64,000 bases of DNA from Lepus europaeus (GCF_033115175.1 NC_084835.1:101710448-101774447), one strand, 5' to 3'. Positions 46,140 through 58,287 are shown, numbered from the stretch's first letter. The notes: generated from the letters alone by a model not told the origin. Translations and numbers: made by a program.

Positions 46140-46262
46140 AACACATATGACTGAACCCAACCCTACAGAGTTTCTGAATCACTACATCAAGTGTGAGAAT
46201 TTGTATTTCTGGCAAGTTCCAAGATAATGCTGACTTTGCTGATTTAGGGGCAACACAAATCA
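46140..46262. mobile_element. Possible hAT-Charlie (MER5/MER20-like) remnant
   Basis: 'CAGAGTTTCTGAATCACTACATC' followed by 'GTGAGAATTTGTATTTCTGGCAAGTTCCAAGATAATGCTGA' resembles conserved parts of these short DNA transposons. Confidence 0.45.
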
Positions 46263-46279
46263 CTGAATACACAAATATG

Positions 46280-46370
46280 TACATACATACACACATATAT
46301 ACATATATATACACATACATACACACATATATACACATTCACATACATACATACATACACACACACATAT
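46280..46370 (+). repeat. (TACA/CACATA)n microsatellite
   Basis: About 90 bases of imperfect ACAT/ACACAT/ATATAC units. Confidence 0.92.
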
Positions 46371-46910
46371 TCTTAAGCTCTATCTACTTAGAGTGCAAGA
46401 CCAGTGAAACCCTAGTAGCAATAAGAGTGTCTGGCACAAAATTCTTGGTTTCTAAAGACCATTCATCATTAAAAGGAAAAAGGGCTCTTTGAAGAAATAG
46501 TTGGTTCAAGAACTGAGACAAGGAACATACAAAATGAAAGTGAAATAAGGAAATGCTGTAAGAATGATGGGACATGTCAAAAAGACAGAGAAGCCAGCTC
46601 AAAGTAACTCATGCTGCCCACATCTGGGATAATTTAAGCATCAAAATTAATAGTCATAGTAATTCATTAGAAACCATTGAATAAAATAGGAATGCATGAG
46701 TTTATATTGATATAACTTGAGTTGTAGCATAATTAGCAGAATCCAAATACCACTTACTTGTTAACAAGCACAAAATACTTACGAATACTTATACTTAGGA
46801 ATTTCACAGTGGAGAAATGTGAAGATACTATTTGTAACCACATGAAAAGTTACTATCACCAGAAGTGTGATGTATGTCCCCCAAAATAGTGTAATATATA
46901 GTATCCTGGG
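46371..46910. other. No clear feature
   Basis: AT-rich sequence. Its right part may belong to the ancient element that surrounds the CSINE at 46911. Confidence 0.35.
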
Positions 46911-47245
46911 GCCAACACTGTGGCATAGCAGGGAAAGACGCTGCCTGCGGTGCCAGTATCCCATATAGGTGCCAGTTCAAGACCCGGCTGCTCCACTTCT
47001 GATCCAGCTTTCTGCTATGGCCTGAGAAAGCAATAGAAGATGCCCAAGTCCTTGAGCCCCTACACCTGCGTGGAGACCCAAAAGAAGCTCCTGGTTCCTG
47101 GCTTTGGATTGGCACATCTCCAGCCACTGCAGTCATTTGGGGAAGTGAACCAGCCAATGGAAGATTTTTCTCTTTCTCTCTCTGCCTCTGTCTCTCTGTA
47201 ACTCTGCCTTTCAAATAATAAAATAAATAAACATTTTTTAAAAAT
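46911..47245 (+). mobile_element. CSINE, intermediate age
   Basis: 'GGGGCCAACACTGTGGCATAGC' head, 'GGCTGCTCCACTTCTGATCC', 'GGCTTTGGATTGGCACATC', a CT-rich tract and 'AACTCTGCCTTTCAAATAATAAAATAAATAAA' end. It is flanked by TAGTATCCT (46898-46906 and 47248-47256), probably its TSD. Confidence 0.93.
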
Positions 47246-47247
47246 AT

Positions 47248-47815
47248 AGTATCCTATTTGATGTGTTCTTGAGAAACAAACCTACTCTTACTCTTGAGAA
47301 AATATGAAATAAATTCAAATTGAAGAGGCTCCTATAATGCAGTTGATCTATACTCTTCAAAAATCTAAAGCCAAAATAGATAAATAAAGACTTAGGAGCT
47401 GTTCCAAATTGAAGGAGAATAAAGAGACATTATGGCTAAATTAAATGTGTAAGTCCCCACTGGATCCTGGACATCAACAGGGCAATTGGAAAAAATTTGA
47501 ATGCCTTCTGTGAATTGAATAGTAACAATGTATCAAGGTAACATCCTATTTTGATGGATCTACTGCAGCTATCTAGAAAAGCCTTTGTAGGAAACATGCC
47601 CTAAACTATTTAGGGGTGATAGGCAGCATGTCTGCAGCTTACTCTCAAATGGTTCAAAAAAAAAGGACATTAAAAATAAGTATATGTTTTTAGAGGGAAA
47701 GAAAGTGAGCCAGAATGATAAAGCAAATGAAAAAAAATAACAAGTGAGGAGCATATCAGAGTTCTTTATAACCCTTCTGTATGTTTGAAGTTTTTTTCTT
47801 ATTAAAACAACCCAC
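47248..47815 (+). mobile_element. Ancient LINE-like 3' end (L1M type?)
   Basis: Blocks: 'CTGGATCCTGGACATCAACAGGGCAATTGG', 'CTTACTCTCAAATGGTTCA', 'AGAATGATAAAGCAAATG' and 'TTCTTTATAACCCTTCTGTATGTTTGAAG'. This combination is common in mammals and I recall it as L1M-type. The CSINE at 46911 inserted in it. Confidence 0.5.
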
Positions 47816-48932
47816 AAAGTTGATATGACTAGAAATGCCAACCTTCAATTTATTCAAAGCTAGACAGTCCTGTTCTTGAACAAATTGTGTTGAAAGACAC
47901 GTTAAGAGACAGAACTAAATAAGGTTGGCATGTGACCTTGACATTTTATAGGATGTGTGAGTTTTAAGCAGAAACCTAATGCAAACTTAATTTCTTTTCA
48001 TCATGGACTGATGTCTTCATACCTAGATTTATTTGCAAGCAGAATAGTAATGGTGTTATTGTCATTAACATTTAAATGCTTACCCTTTCCAACTGTGAGT
48101 CGTAATTTGGAAGAAATTTTTCTTTCACACATTTTCCCCTTATTAACAGTTTAGTTTTGTAGCAGAACATGAAGCATGTTGCATACAGATGGAAGAGTCA
48201 CTTCCACTGTAGGCAGAGAAAACACCTATCTTCTTTCATTTTTGGCAGTGTTATAATTTAGATTTTTCTTTCCCTTTGAGGAGAAATAAATTTTTCTGAA
48301 AAACAACCAAAAAACACATGCTGCCAACTCCTGTATACCTTGATGATTTGCTAGAGTTTTCTCCTAATCATATAGACAAATTTGTTCGTTCTGCTTGCCA
48401 AAATTCAGGTTTATTATGACTTGCAATATAGTAACTTTGCTCAAAAAAATTTTACAGCCTTACCCAACCACACGTCTTTATGCACCAAGCAACAACACAA
48501 ATCATTGTCTGGAGAGTTGCAGCATAAATAGAGATGTTAACAGACTGGGTCACAGATGCAATTGACTTAAATATTTTTGATCCACCTTTTACATCCTGCC
48601 CTCTTTCTTAGACCCTTGTGTTTTTGGATCATATTTCTATAAATTTTACAGCATTTTATATACTCAGAAATAAAATATGCAGATGTATAATTATAATTTA
48701 CTGGAAAATCATGTCAGCTGGGAGTATTCATTTTTTTGTGGTAGTAGAGGTTGTTATTCCTAAGCTAATAACATTTAATACTTCCGTGGCATTTAATGCA
48801 TGTTTAAGCATCTCTAACCCATAAACATTACTCCCTAGTGTCCCCAACTCTCAGCAAATTTTTCTAGTCAGTTGTCTATAAAGAAACTTAGAAGTCATAT
48901 ACACATTTTTCACCCTCCCTGCAAAGATTGAG
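47816..48932. other. No recognisable feature
   Basis: About 1.1 kb of AT-rich sequence without coding signature. Confidence 0.4.
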
Positions 48933-49378
48933 TTGTGATTTGTCCCTGCCAAAACTCATGCTGATGTTTAATTGCCAGTGTAACAGTACTGAGAGATGGT
49001 GAGACCGTTAGAAGGTTGTTAGGTCCTTGGGGACACTCTCCTCATGAATGGATTCATTTCTTTGTCAGGGGAGCACCTTAGGACCTCCTGAGATTGCATT
49101 AGGACTCACAAGAGTTAGGTCTTACAGGACTGGATGCATTACCATGAGAGTGGAACACGATAAAGCAAGTCAGTCTCTCCCCATCTCACACACATGCTCT
49201 TCCACACTCACCTGCTTCCCTTCCATCTTTCTGCCATGAGCTGACACAGGATGAGGCTGAGCAGATGCCAGCAACATACTCTTGGACCTCCAGAACCGTG
49301 AGCTAAATAAATCTCTTTTATTTATACCATGCCTGACCCAAAGTATTTTATTGTAGCAACAGAAAACAGACTAAGCCA
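48933..49378 (+). mobile_element. MaLR LTR (MLT1/MST type)
   Basis: Start 'TTGAGTTGTGATTTGTCCCTGCCAAAACTCATG', then 'AACAGTACTGAGAGATGG', 'ACACTCTCCTCATGAATGGATTCAT', 'CCTCCAGAACCGTGAGCTAAATAAATC', and end 'GTAGCAACAGAAAACAGACTAAG'. All are in MaLR LTR order; AATAAA lies inside the LTR. Confidence 0.85.
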
Positions 49379-49454
49379 GTCTTCCAGCCTCACATCATAA
49401 ATATGAAATTTGCATTGATTCTTCCTTCATAAAAGCTCTCCCTCTAGCCCTTCC

Positions 49455-49690
49455 TCTTCATTCCTGTTGCCCTGACTTGGTCTCGGCACTCATTATCTCT
49501 CTCTCCCTTAGTGAAGTTTTGTATCTCCCAGTCTGCTGCTCCCCTCCACACTGCTGTCAGATTTATCATAGTCCAGTGATCACTTCAGTACCCTGTGTAA
49601 ATCTTTTGAGGACACTATTTCCCTGTTATCATATACTCCTTACCTAATCTATCCTGATTTCCATTTCTGTTTCTAATCTTGGTCACTACT
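49455..49690 (+). mobile_element. L2 LINE remnant
   Basis: 'CTCCCAGTCTGCTGCTCCCCTCCACACTGCTGTCAG' followed by 'CAGTGATCACTTCAGTACCCTGTGTAAATC' corresponds to the L2 3' region. It continues at 50085 after a MITE-like element and CSINE. Confidence 0.65.
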
Positions 49691-49695
49691 GTATG

Positions 49696-50075
49696 AGAGA
49701 GCTTCAAAAAGTTTGTGGAAATGGAATCAAAAGATAACGCATGGCAGGCATTTAGCCCAGCAGTTAAGAAGCCTGCAGCCCCCATTGGAGTCCCTAGACT
49801 CTATATCCCACTCTGGCCCCTGGCTCCAGCTTCCTGCTAATGAGCACACTGGGGAGCTCAATTTTTTGGGTTCCTGCCACGCATATAGAAGACCTAGATT
49901 GAGTTCCCAGCTCCCAGCTTTGGTATAACCATTACAGCATTTAGGGAGTAAACCAGCAGATTGGGGTTCTCTTTCTGTCTCCCTTTCTCCCTGTGTGTAT
50001 CTGTCTCTCAAATTAAAAAAAAATCAAATATTTGAAAATACAAATTTTTCATGAATTTTTGAAACCCCTCATATA
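49696..50075. mobile_element. MITE-like element split by a CSINE
   Basis: Left end GCTTCAAAAAGTTTGTGGAAAT (49699). The right end at 50041-50075 gives GTTTCAAAAATTCATGAAAAAT when reversed. Same termini as at 20280-20400. A CSINE separates the two halves. Confidence 0.6.
49738..50022 (+). mobile_element. CSINE, old, inside the MITE-like element
   Basis: 'GCATGGCAGGCATTTAGCCCAGCAG', 'CTTCCTGCTAATGAGCACACTGGG', 'AGTAAACCAGCAGATTGG' and a pyrimidine-rich 3' part. Probable short TSD AATCAAA (about 49725-49731 and 50021-50027). Confidence 0.85.
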
Positions 50076-50084
50076 TTCCCTGTA

Positions 50085-50340
50085 CCCTAAGCTTCTGTGA
50101 GAGAGGACATCTTGCTTTTTCCTGAATATGTCATACTTCCATACCTAACTTAGTCTCCTTTTCACTTTCCCTACTCATTACCAACCAGTCCACTTATGTA
50201 GTTTAGAATCCCAGCATCTATTCTACTGCACTCTACCTAGAAGGTAGCACTGTCTTATCACAACCTTTGAATCTCTAACACCCATAACAGTACCTGACAC
50301 GTATTAGTCCCTGAACACATCTATGCCAAATTAATAAATC
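50085..50340 (+). mobile_element. L2 LINE 3' end, continuation
   Basis: 'CTAGAAGGTAGCACTGTCTTATCAC', 'CCATAACAGTACCTGACACGTATTAG' and 'CCAAATTAATAAATC' fit the terminal part of L2. Confidence 0.6.
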
Positions 50341-52112
50341 TCAGATCTCAAAGTCCAAACTAAATGTTTTCTAAGTAACACCAGAATCAGTTAGGGTATC
50401 CCCAATCAAGGCAATAACAGCATGCTTCAGCCAGGAGCCAGGACACCCAGGAAAAACAGTTGAAGAATTTGATACAAGAAATAATAGGTAAGAATTTTAC
50501 TAGGCAGAAAACTAATGTAAGAGCAAGTGGAATTACAAAGATACATGCTCAAGATCAAGATCAAAGTCAAGGGATTGCACCAACCTAGGAATATGATCAG
50601 GACCAGAAAATTTGTGCATGAAAGGCACAGAGCAAGCACAGGACAGGGCTAAAGGAAAACTGTGAAGTTCAGGATCACAAAATTGATGGAAATAATTGGC
50701 CAAAACCAACAAAAAGGATATAAATTCCTCTTGGGGTGGTGGCTCGATGCACTCAATCCTCCCAAAGTCTTCACTCAGAAACATTCCATCTTCATGCAAC
50801 CCAGAAGTTAGATCACCTCCAATACAGCACTTTCACCCTAGGAAACTCTTCATTCCTGATGATCTGATTTTTTTAAGTACAAGATTGTTCAGTCCAGTGA
50901 ACAAGACAGTGACCAAGCTCACAGATACACTTTTGGGTCAGAAACAAGATACAATCTTAAGTAGAAATAGATTGATTTTTCTCTGTACTTCTGGCTCTGA
51001 AAAGGATTCCAAAAGAAAAGTCTAAGAAATCATTCTAATATCTTGAGATTTAGAACACCACCACTAGAATAAATGAGCAGACTACCAAAGTGACTCCTTC
51101 TGAATGGAACAAAATACATGTAAATACATATTTTTACGTGTTTGCTTAAAGATCAGTTGCACTGCTATTAGGAGCTTTGCCTGGTATATACTCTATAGAA
51201 CATTAGTTCCATTGATGTTAAGCAAAAATAGTGTTTCTGCCATCACATTAGCATGAGAAATCATGAGTTAAGTAAACTCTCTTTTCTAGTCTCTCTTCTT
51301 GGTCTTTCATGTGCTGGTGCACCTGTGACTCTTCTCATGGAATGAGGATGTTGATTTGGTGACTAGAACCTTTGAAAGATCACTGATGAAGGGCTTCTAT
51401 GGAACAGAGAGAGGCCATGATGAAATTCTTAGGTTTAGTAAGTTATTTTCCAAAACATGAGTCAAAACTTGGAGAAATTTTTACAAAAATTATATTACAC
51501 AGTACTTGCGCACATCATTTCTTTATCCAGAAATTGAAAAAATAGTAACACCTCCTTGATGAAGTATTGATCAGCAAATGAGCAAACGCCCACCCAAACA
51601 TGATGTCAATATATAACATGCGCTCAGTGTTAGCTATTTTTACTTTTGCTGGCAGTAAAAGGAGCAGAGAACTGGCACTCAGAACTGAATGAGAAAGTTA
51701 AGTATGAGGAATCAAAGAAAGATGAAAAAGAAAACAAGCTTTCGTGCAAGAGACAAGCAATCCTAGTGGGAGCATACAAGAAAAGTAGAAATGACAATCT
51801 AACAGCAGCCAATCCTGGCCAAAACCCAGACTCAAATGAGCTTCACTATATTGGGGCTATGAAGCTAAGTTATATTCAGTCTGAGCATCTTCACCCTTGG
51901 AAACTTTTACGCTAGTTATTTTTCAGGTAGTTGTGAAGATTATAGTTCTTGGAAGCTCTTAACTCTTCAAGCAGAATGTTACAGAATAATCTCTGTGTAT
52001 AAACCACACAAAAGATCTAAATTAAAGCGAGGTAAGGAAAGGTCCCCAACCCACCAGAGAGCACCCAGGGGTCAACTAATTGTCTGTTCAGCATTCAAAC
52101 TATTCCTTAAAC
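50341..52112. other. No recognisable feature
   Basis: About 1.8 kb. Open frames of 109 codons (50696-51025, +) and 89 codons (51646-51915, +) have no recognisable motif; I see no reason to call them genes. Confidence 0.4.
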
Positions 52113-52123
52113 ATTAACCCACA

Positions 52124-52463
52124 GGGGCCAGTTTTGTGGCAGAGCAGGTAAAGTCACTGCCTGTGATGCCAGTATCCCATATGGGTGCCAATTTGAGTTT
52201 CAGATGCTCCATTTCCAGTCCAGCTACCTGCTAATGACCTGGGAAAGCAGCAAAGGATGGCCCAAGTGCTTAACCCATGCCTCCACATGGGAGAGTCAGA
52301 AGAAGCTCCTTGGCTTCTGGCTTCAGCCTGGCCCAGCTCCAGCAGCTGCAGCCATTTGGTGAGTGAACCAGCAGATGGAAGATCTTGCTCTCTCACTCTC
52401 TCTGTCTCTCCCTCTCTCTCTCTGTAGCTCTTTATTTCAAATAAATAATATTTTTTAAAAAAA
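52124..52463 (+). mobile_element. CSINE, intermediate age
   Basis: Head 'GGGGCCAGTTTTGTGGCAG', body blocks, CT-rich tract, and end 'TTTCAAATAAATAATA'. TSD ATTAACCCACA (52113-52123) against GTTAATCCACA (52464-52474). Confidence 0.93.
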
Positions 52464-52499
52464 GTTAATCCACAAAGAATGGAGAGAAAAGAAGCTGTT

Positions 52500-52645
52500 G
52501 TTTCATGGGTCTAGATTTTCAGTTTGCAAGATGGACAAGTTCTAGAGGTCTGTTGCACAACAAAGTACATATAGTTATCACTGCAGTACCATTTAAAAAA
52601 TAATTAAAATTATAAATGTTATGTGCTTCTTACTATAATATAAAA
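52500..52645 (+). mobile_element. L1M 3'UTR fragment
   Basis: 'GGACAAGTTCTAGAGGTCTGTTGCACAACAAAGTACATATAG' with a following AT-rich end matches L1M 3'UTR blocks. Confidence 0.6.
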
Positions 52646-53069
52646 AAAGTTAGCTCTGATATGATTCAGAGTGAGCAGAATGGGAAACCTGTATTTGAAA
52701 AGATGAATAAGTGAGAGGTAGAGAGGAAGAGAGTGGACGTGTGGGCCATTTTTCAGCAAATTCCATGGAAGAACCCAGGCAGGCAGTGGACCACAGAAGA
52801 CTGTTGGGTGTGCTGAGGATGCGAAAGCAGGAAGGACGGAAGGGAAGTGGTTCGGCGGCAGTGAGCGGGAGGCTCTGTTGCCCTGTGGAGTCAGCTGACC
52901 TAGCTGAGGTCCTCTTCCTTCATCCATCTTCATGCATGTCCTTACCAAGGCTGTAAAGTCTAATTTTCTATGTAGGATCTACATTCTTTGACCAAAGATA
53001 TGGAAACTGTAACCCCCAACAAGGAGTTCCAAATAAGGCTTCAAGCTCATTTGTTGAAATCCACAGAAG
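52646..53069. other. No recognisable feature
   Basis: Locally GC-richer (52780-52930) but without a coherent coding frame or splice context that I could support. Confidence 0.35.
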
Positions 53070-53084
53070 CCACTAACATTTTTT

Positions 53085-53423
53085 TTTTTTTTTGACAGGC
53101 AGAGTGGATAGTGTGAGAGAGAAGCAGAGAGAAAGGTCTTCCTTTGCCGTTGGTTCACCCTCCAATGGCCGCCGCGGCTGGCGCGCTGCGACCGGCACAC
53201 CGCGCTGATCCAATGGCAGGAGCCAGGTGCTTCTCCTGGTCTCCCATGGGGTGCAGGGCCCAAGCACTTGGGCCATCCTCCACTGCACTCCCTGGCCACA
53301 GCAGAGAGCTGGCCTGGAAGAGGGGCATCCAGGACAGAATCTGGCACCCCGACCGGGACTAGAACCCGGTGTGCCGGCACCGCAAGGCGGAGGATTAGCC
53401 TAGTGAGCCGTGGCGCCGGCCAA
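53085..53423 (-). mobile_element. CSINE, young, reverse orientation
   Basis: T run, reversed body, and reversed head 'GTGGCGCCGGCC'-type. The TSD CCACTAACATTTTTT (53070-53084 and 53424-53438) is identical. Confidence 0.96.
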
Positions 53424-53439
53424 CCACTAACATTTTTTA

Positions 53440-53610
53440 AAGGTACCTACTCTGTTTTGTGTTTTATACACCTTAGCGCACTTAATTAAAAATCCACATA
53501 TACTACTATTACTATTCATGTATTTGGGTAAGGAATTAAAATCAGAGACAGCAAGACAATCTCTTCAGTATCACTCAGTTTAAAAATATCAGAACTGAGA
53601 ATTCTTTCTA
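53440..53610 (+). mobile_element. MIR-like remnant
   Basis: 'CACCTTAGCGCACTTAATTAAAAATCC' and 'GGGTAAGGAATTAAAATCAGAGACAGCAAGAC' follow the MIR order. Confidence 0.45.
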
Positions 53611-54289
53611 AATATGTTTAACAGCAGTCCATAGTTTATTTCACTAATGAACAGAATACCTTCTCATTTGCTGAGAAACATTTGTTGAGTAGCAACAATC
53701 ACAAAGTACTATACAGATAAGCTTTGCCTTGTGGGGAAGGCCAGCCAAGCCCCCAAAGACTGCAGTCACAAATTCCAGTCAGTAACTGCTAACAGCTGTA
53801 TCCCTTACTCGCTGGCACTGTAGGCTGCCTAGCAAATCACCCAAAGTGCACAAGTGAAGACAATCAGCATTTCTACAGCTCTTGGGTGTGCTGGCAGATT
53901 ATTTAGGCTGAGCTGGCTCCCGTGGAAGCAGTCAGCTGAAGTTCAGCTCTTCCGAGGTGGCTCTACAGGACTGAGAGGGGCATTCTGGCCCCTCCTGGTG
54001 CCATTCTTCAACAGTTCTGGTGGCAAACAGGGTGTGGGCGGCAGAGAGCCGAAAGAGAAAAAGGAAACACACATGTGCCCTGTCAAGCCCATGAGAGTAC
54101 TCCATCTGCTGATGCCAGTCATGTGACTCAATGATGCGGGAACATGGGGGAAATGCACTCTAACTCTGTAGTGATGGGAATGACAAATGTCCGTGGCAAG
54201 TAGCACAGACCCAAAGACTGTGCAGAAGTGATGTCAATAGAGCAATCAGTCTGCCACAAGAGCCAATAATGGCTATAACTGAGGTCTGA
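53611..54289. other. No recognisable feature
   Basis: Slightly GC-richer sequence; a 90-codon frame (53854-54126, +) has no motif. Confidence 0.35.
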
Positions 54290-54490
54290 GTGTTTGCATT
54301 GTACATGTAGAACATTGTTCTGGGCTTCTCACGTAGTCTCTTAATTCTCAAAGCTCTTTTATGAGGCAGTAAGAACTACCCCCATTTGGATAGATGAGGA
54401 AACTGGGGTTTAAACAGGTTAATTCTGTAACTGAGGTAAGTAAATAGCAGAGCCTAATTTAAATACTGGCATATCTGATGCCAATCTTTT
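54290..54490 (+). mobile_element. MIR SINE
   Basis: 'GTGTTTGCATTGTACATGTAGAACATTGTTCTGGGCTTCTCACG', 'TTTGGATAGATGAGGAAACTGGGG' and 'AATAGCAGAGCC' are standard MIR blocks in order. Confidence 0.85.
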
Positions 54491-54539
54491 TTATTCAAGA
54501 AAAATTATACAAAATAATGTTTAAAAGGGATGAGAATTT

Positions 54540-54878
54540 TGATGCAGAGGGTTAAGCTATTTTAATGCCAGTATCTCCTATTGGAGTGCTGCTTAGAGTC
54601 CCAGCTACTCTGTTTCTGATCCAGTTTCCTGCTGATGTGCCTGGGAAAACAACAGAGGATGACTCAAGTACTTGGATCCCTGCCCTCCACACGGAAAACC
54701 TAGATGAAATTTCTCAATAATGTCTTCAGCCTGGTCCAGACCTGGCCATTGCAGCCATTTGGCAAATGAACCAGTAGATAGAAGATTTCTCTCTCTCTCT
54801 CTCTCTCTTCCTCTGTGTGTGTGTGTGTATGTGTCACTTTACCTTTCAAATAAATAAACCCTTTTAAAAATAACATTA
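54540..54878 (+). mobile_element. CSINE, old, with (CT)n and (GT)n
   Basis: 'GATGCAGAGGGTTAAGC' head, 'CTTGGATCCCTGCC', 'CCATTGCAGCCATTTGGCAAATGAACCAG', (CT)n at 54789-54808, (GT)n near 54815-54829 and 'CTTTCAAATAAATAAACCC' end. Confidence 0.88.
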
Positions 54879-55213
54879 AAAGAACAATTTAAAAATTCAG
54901 TTTGAGAAACAGTACAATTTTGTCTAAACCAATCATATGCTCTACAATTTCTAAAGAGATGTTTCGCAGTTATTATTTAATATTAGATATTATTAAAAAT
55001 AAAGCCATTGAAAATTTGTGTTGGGTATAAATGAATCATCATGTTTATACAATTATTCATCAGGATTCATGAAAACAATAGTCAGCCAACATAAACAATA
55101 ATTCTCCTTGGCCTGGAAGCTGTGGACTACTTGGTGTTTTATATCCTCAGCAAATGATAAAACAAAGAACCTGAGAAAATGTGCTGTGTGTATGGCTTTA
55201 CATGTACAAGTTT
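54879..55213. other. No recognisable feature
   Basis: AT-rich sequence between two CSINEs. Confidence 0.4.
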
Positions 55214-55227
55214 AAGAACATGTTACA

Positions 55228-55587
55228 GGCTGGCGCCGTGGCTCACTAGGCTAATCCTCCACCTGCGACGCCGGCACCCCGGGTTCTAGTCCCGGTCGGG
55301 GTGCTGGATTCTGTCCCGGTTGCTCCTCTTCCAGTCAGCTCTCTGCTGTGATCCGGGAGTGCAGTGGAGGATGGCCCTAGTCCTTGGGCCCTGCACCCTC
55401 ATGGAAGACCAGGAGGAAGCACCTGGCTCCTGGCTTCAGATTGGCACACTGTACCTGGCTCCTGGCTTCAGATTGGCACACTGCCGGCCACAGCACACCG
55501 GTCATAGGGGCTATTAAGGGGGTGAACCAATGGAAGGAAAACCTTTCTCTCTCTCACTAACTCTGCCTGTCAAAAAAGAAGAAGAAG
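55228..55587 (+). mobile_element. CSINE with an internal 32-bp duplication
   Basis: Complete from 'GGCTGGCGCCGTGGCTC' to 'CTCTGCCTGTC', A run and (GAA)n. The TSD AAGAACATGTTACA (55214-55227 and 55588-55601) is identical. The segment 55421-55452 ('ACCTGGCTCCTGGCTTCAG...') is repeated at 55453-55484 with only the last base different. Confidence 0.97.
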
Positions 55588-55601
55588 AAGAACATGTTAC
55601 A

Positions 55602-57274
55602 ATGTATCTTTTCAGATGAAATCAAAGCTCAGGTGGTCGGAAAACTTGAAACAGGATAGTCACAAACCATTCCATTTGCCAATGCAGTCCATTGCATTTT
55701 GTTCATTACTAAGGTGCATTTATTACCAAGAGCAATAAATCTTTGCAAGGTACAGAAAAATCTGGTCTCTGAAACAGACGCAGTGGTAAGCTTCAGCACA
55801 CGGTTCAATCCAAACAATCCCCACACAACTAAGAAATTAAAACTTGCTTTCGGCAATGGTACCCTTCAATTTCCTTTCCATTTTTATGTTCCTTAAAACT
55901 GCTAGCTGTGATTATATCATTGGATTGTGTTACACTCCTCTCCTCTACCTAACAACAAACTAAGGAGGTAAGAAGACAGAAAAATCCTTGTTAGAAGGGC
56001 TAGAGCCAGGAAGCAGGTAGAACTTTCCAGAACAGGACTCTGGCAGGGTCCTGGATGGATATGTTTATGAAGCAGACTGGCTGATATGACCTGCATTTTA
56101 GATAGCAGTATAGAGACATATCTGCTACAGAGCAGCCAGCACTCTCAAGTTTCACCCCAACAAGGATGATGAGAGTCCCAAGGGCAAAGTGAGCACCTCA
56201 GATGGTAATCAGCTTGCCCGATCTTTTCAGTACACTACACCAGACAGCTGGTCATCAGGCAAAGAGATTCCACAAAGGCACCAGCCTAGGGAGCTAATCA
56301 TGGTAACTGTATATCAAGATATCACAGAATCTCACTCAACCCCCCAAAGTACACTGACTTTTGCCCTAAAGGAGCTGGTATTTGGATGCCTACCTCAGAA
56401 AGAGCACTGGACATACCAAACACAGGATTGCATACCCAAATAAATTAACAATGTATTCTCTCTTGCCCTTTGAAACTCTGGAAAAGCTCAAGACAGTGGA
56501 AAGAGGGAGAGAAAGCCCCTAAGAGGAGACTGTGCCTTGTCCCTGGGCCAAGTCCTTCAGGACCTCTAGTGGTCCTTTTAAGAGGAGGGAAAAGGACAAA
56601 TAGCTCAACTGGATGAAGACTGAAGTTTTAAATTGGCCTAAATTGGATTTGAGTGGTTATTAATGAATGTAACTAGAAATCTATGGGACAAACCTGACAT
56701 GTCATAGAGAAATGGAGAGATTCAATCAAGCATGGTTGAAGGCAATGACTGCAGAAACTTAATACAAGTTCATCTCTATTCCCTTCCTAAATCAGACTTC
56801 TCAATAAACCATGACTCTTATCTGGGTCTCAATTTTCTCCTCTGAAAATTGGAACCCTTCCAGTTCTACCACTCCCTAAGAACCAAGCTCTCAACCCTCT
56901 ATGACCAGATTTCTCATGTGATAACTGGATGTGCTAGGGCTGTGCATAGTGTGTACAACAGCCACATTCCACCTTCAATTTCAGTATCTGTTATAGCAAA
57001 CAAAGCCACCAAATTAATATTCAAAACCATCAGAAATGAATAATGAACATTCACCAGTGTTGACATCACCGTCCTGGACCTCTCCCCTTCTGCATGTGAG
57101 GCACTAGTCCAGGTGTCAAAACATGATTAGCTCTGGGCCTGCTGTAGAAGAAAATTAAGTCCCTTAGTTTCTCTATCTCTCCAGCCCAATATATGCAGGC
57201 AGGCAGCTGACACTTGTTTAACAGATGCAGTGAAATTCTACAGTGTTCTGTTTAAGCAGCTAAGAATACTTCTT
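55602..57274. other. No recognisable feature
   Basis: About 1.7 kb. The part 56160-57050 could be a decayed LTR-retrotransposon piece, but I cannot name it, and the 84-codon frame at 56189-56443 has no motif. Confidence 0.35.
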
Positions 57275-57996
57275 TCTGTTGAGTTTTTCTTTTTTTTTTT
57301 TTTTTTTTTTTTTAACTTTTATTTAATGAATATAAATTTCCAGTATACAGCTTATGGATTACAATGGCTTCCCCTTCCCATAATTTCCCTCCCACCCGCA
57401 ACCCTCCCCTCTCCCGCTCCCTCTCCCCTTCCATTCACATTAAAATTAATTTTCAATTCTGCTTATATAAAGAAGATCAATTTAGTATATATTAAGTAAA
57501 GATTTCAACAGTTTGCACCCACATAGAAACACAAAGTGAAACATACTGTTTGAGTACTAGTTATAGCATTAAATCAAAATGTACAGTACATTAAGGACAG
57601 AGATCCCACATCAGGAGCAAGCGCACAGTGGCTCCTGTTGTTGACCCAACAAATTGACACTCTAGTTTATGGCACCAGTAACCACCCTAGGCTGTCGTCA
57701 TGAGTTGCCAAGGCTATGGAAGCCTTCCAAGTTCCCCGACTCTGATCATATTTTGACAAGGTCATAAAAGACAGGGTGAGGATAGTAACCAATGATCCTA
57801 AGAGTGGCATTGAACAGGTCTGAACAATTATACAGCATTAAGTGGGGAAGAGGACCATCAGTACACATAGGTTGGGAGTAGAGCCATTGGTGGTAGAGTA
57901 GAGGTTATGATTACAAAGGAATGAGGCCCAAGTGTACTAGACAGGGTCTAGAACAAAGGACAGAGTCATTATTAGAGGAGCTAAGAAAGGTGTTGT

Positions 57997-58215
57997 CTAA
58001 GCTACAATTAAGTTTTCTGATTGAGAGGCAAATAGAACCTGATAGAAGGGGCTTGATAATAATCTGGTGGGCTTTAGGCCTTGTAAGTTAAGAGGCCCAG
58101 ACCTATCTATCTCTTCACATGGCGTATATCCTAAGGGAGGTGTGAACCTCCTAGGGGAAGGCACTCTGTTGACTTTCATTACTTGGCTGGCCTGGGAGGA
58201 GAGCTGGCCAGGTAA
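57997..58215 (-). pseudogene. Possible retroviral protease-like remnant
   Basis: It follows the knuckle region in the expected gag-pro order after stops and a frameshift. A 'FLV' near 58210 could be the start of the aspartic protease active-site strand, but the expected Asp-Thr-Gly is not present. The next part, in another frame ('GQLSSQ', then 'RRFTPPL'), resembles the central protease region of class I ERVs. Suggestive, not proven. Confidence 0.45.
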
Positions 58216-58287
58216 AGGCAGGGGGCATCTCTAACAAGAAATTTACAGTTCTGCCTGCAATGTTGCTGACCCTACTTGACCATCCCC

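Noticed and set aside
46193..46492. Repetitive Tyr/His/Ile/Thr-rich frames on both strands
   Set aside because: They come from translating the TACA/CACATA microsatellite.
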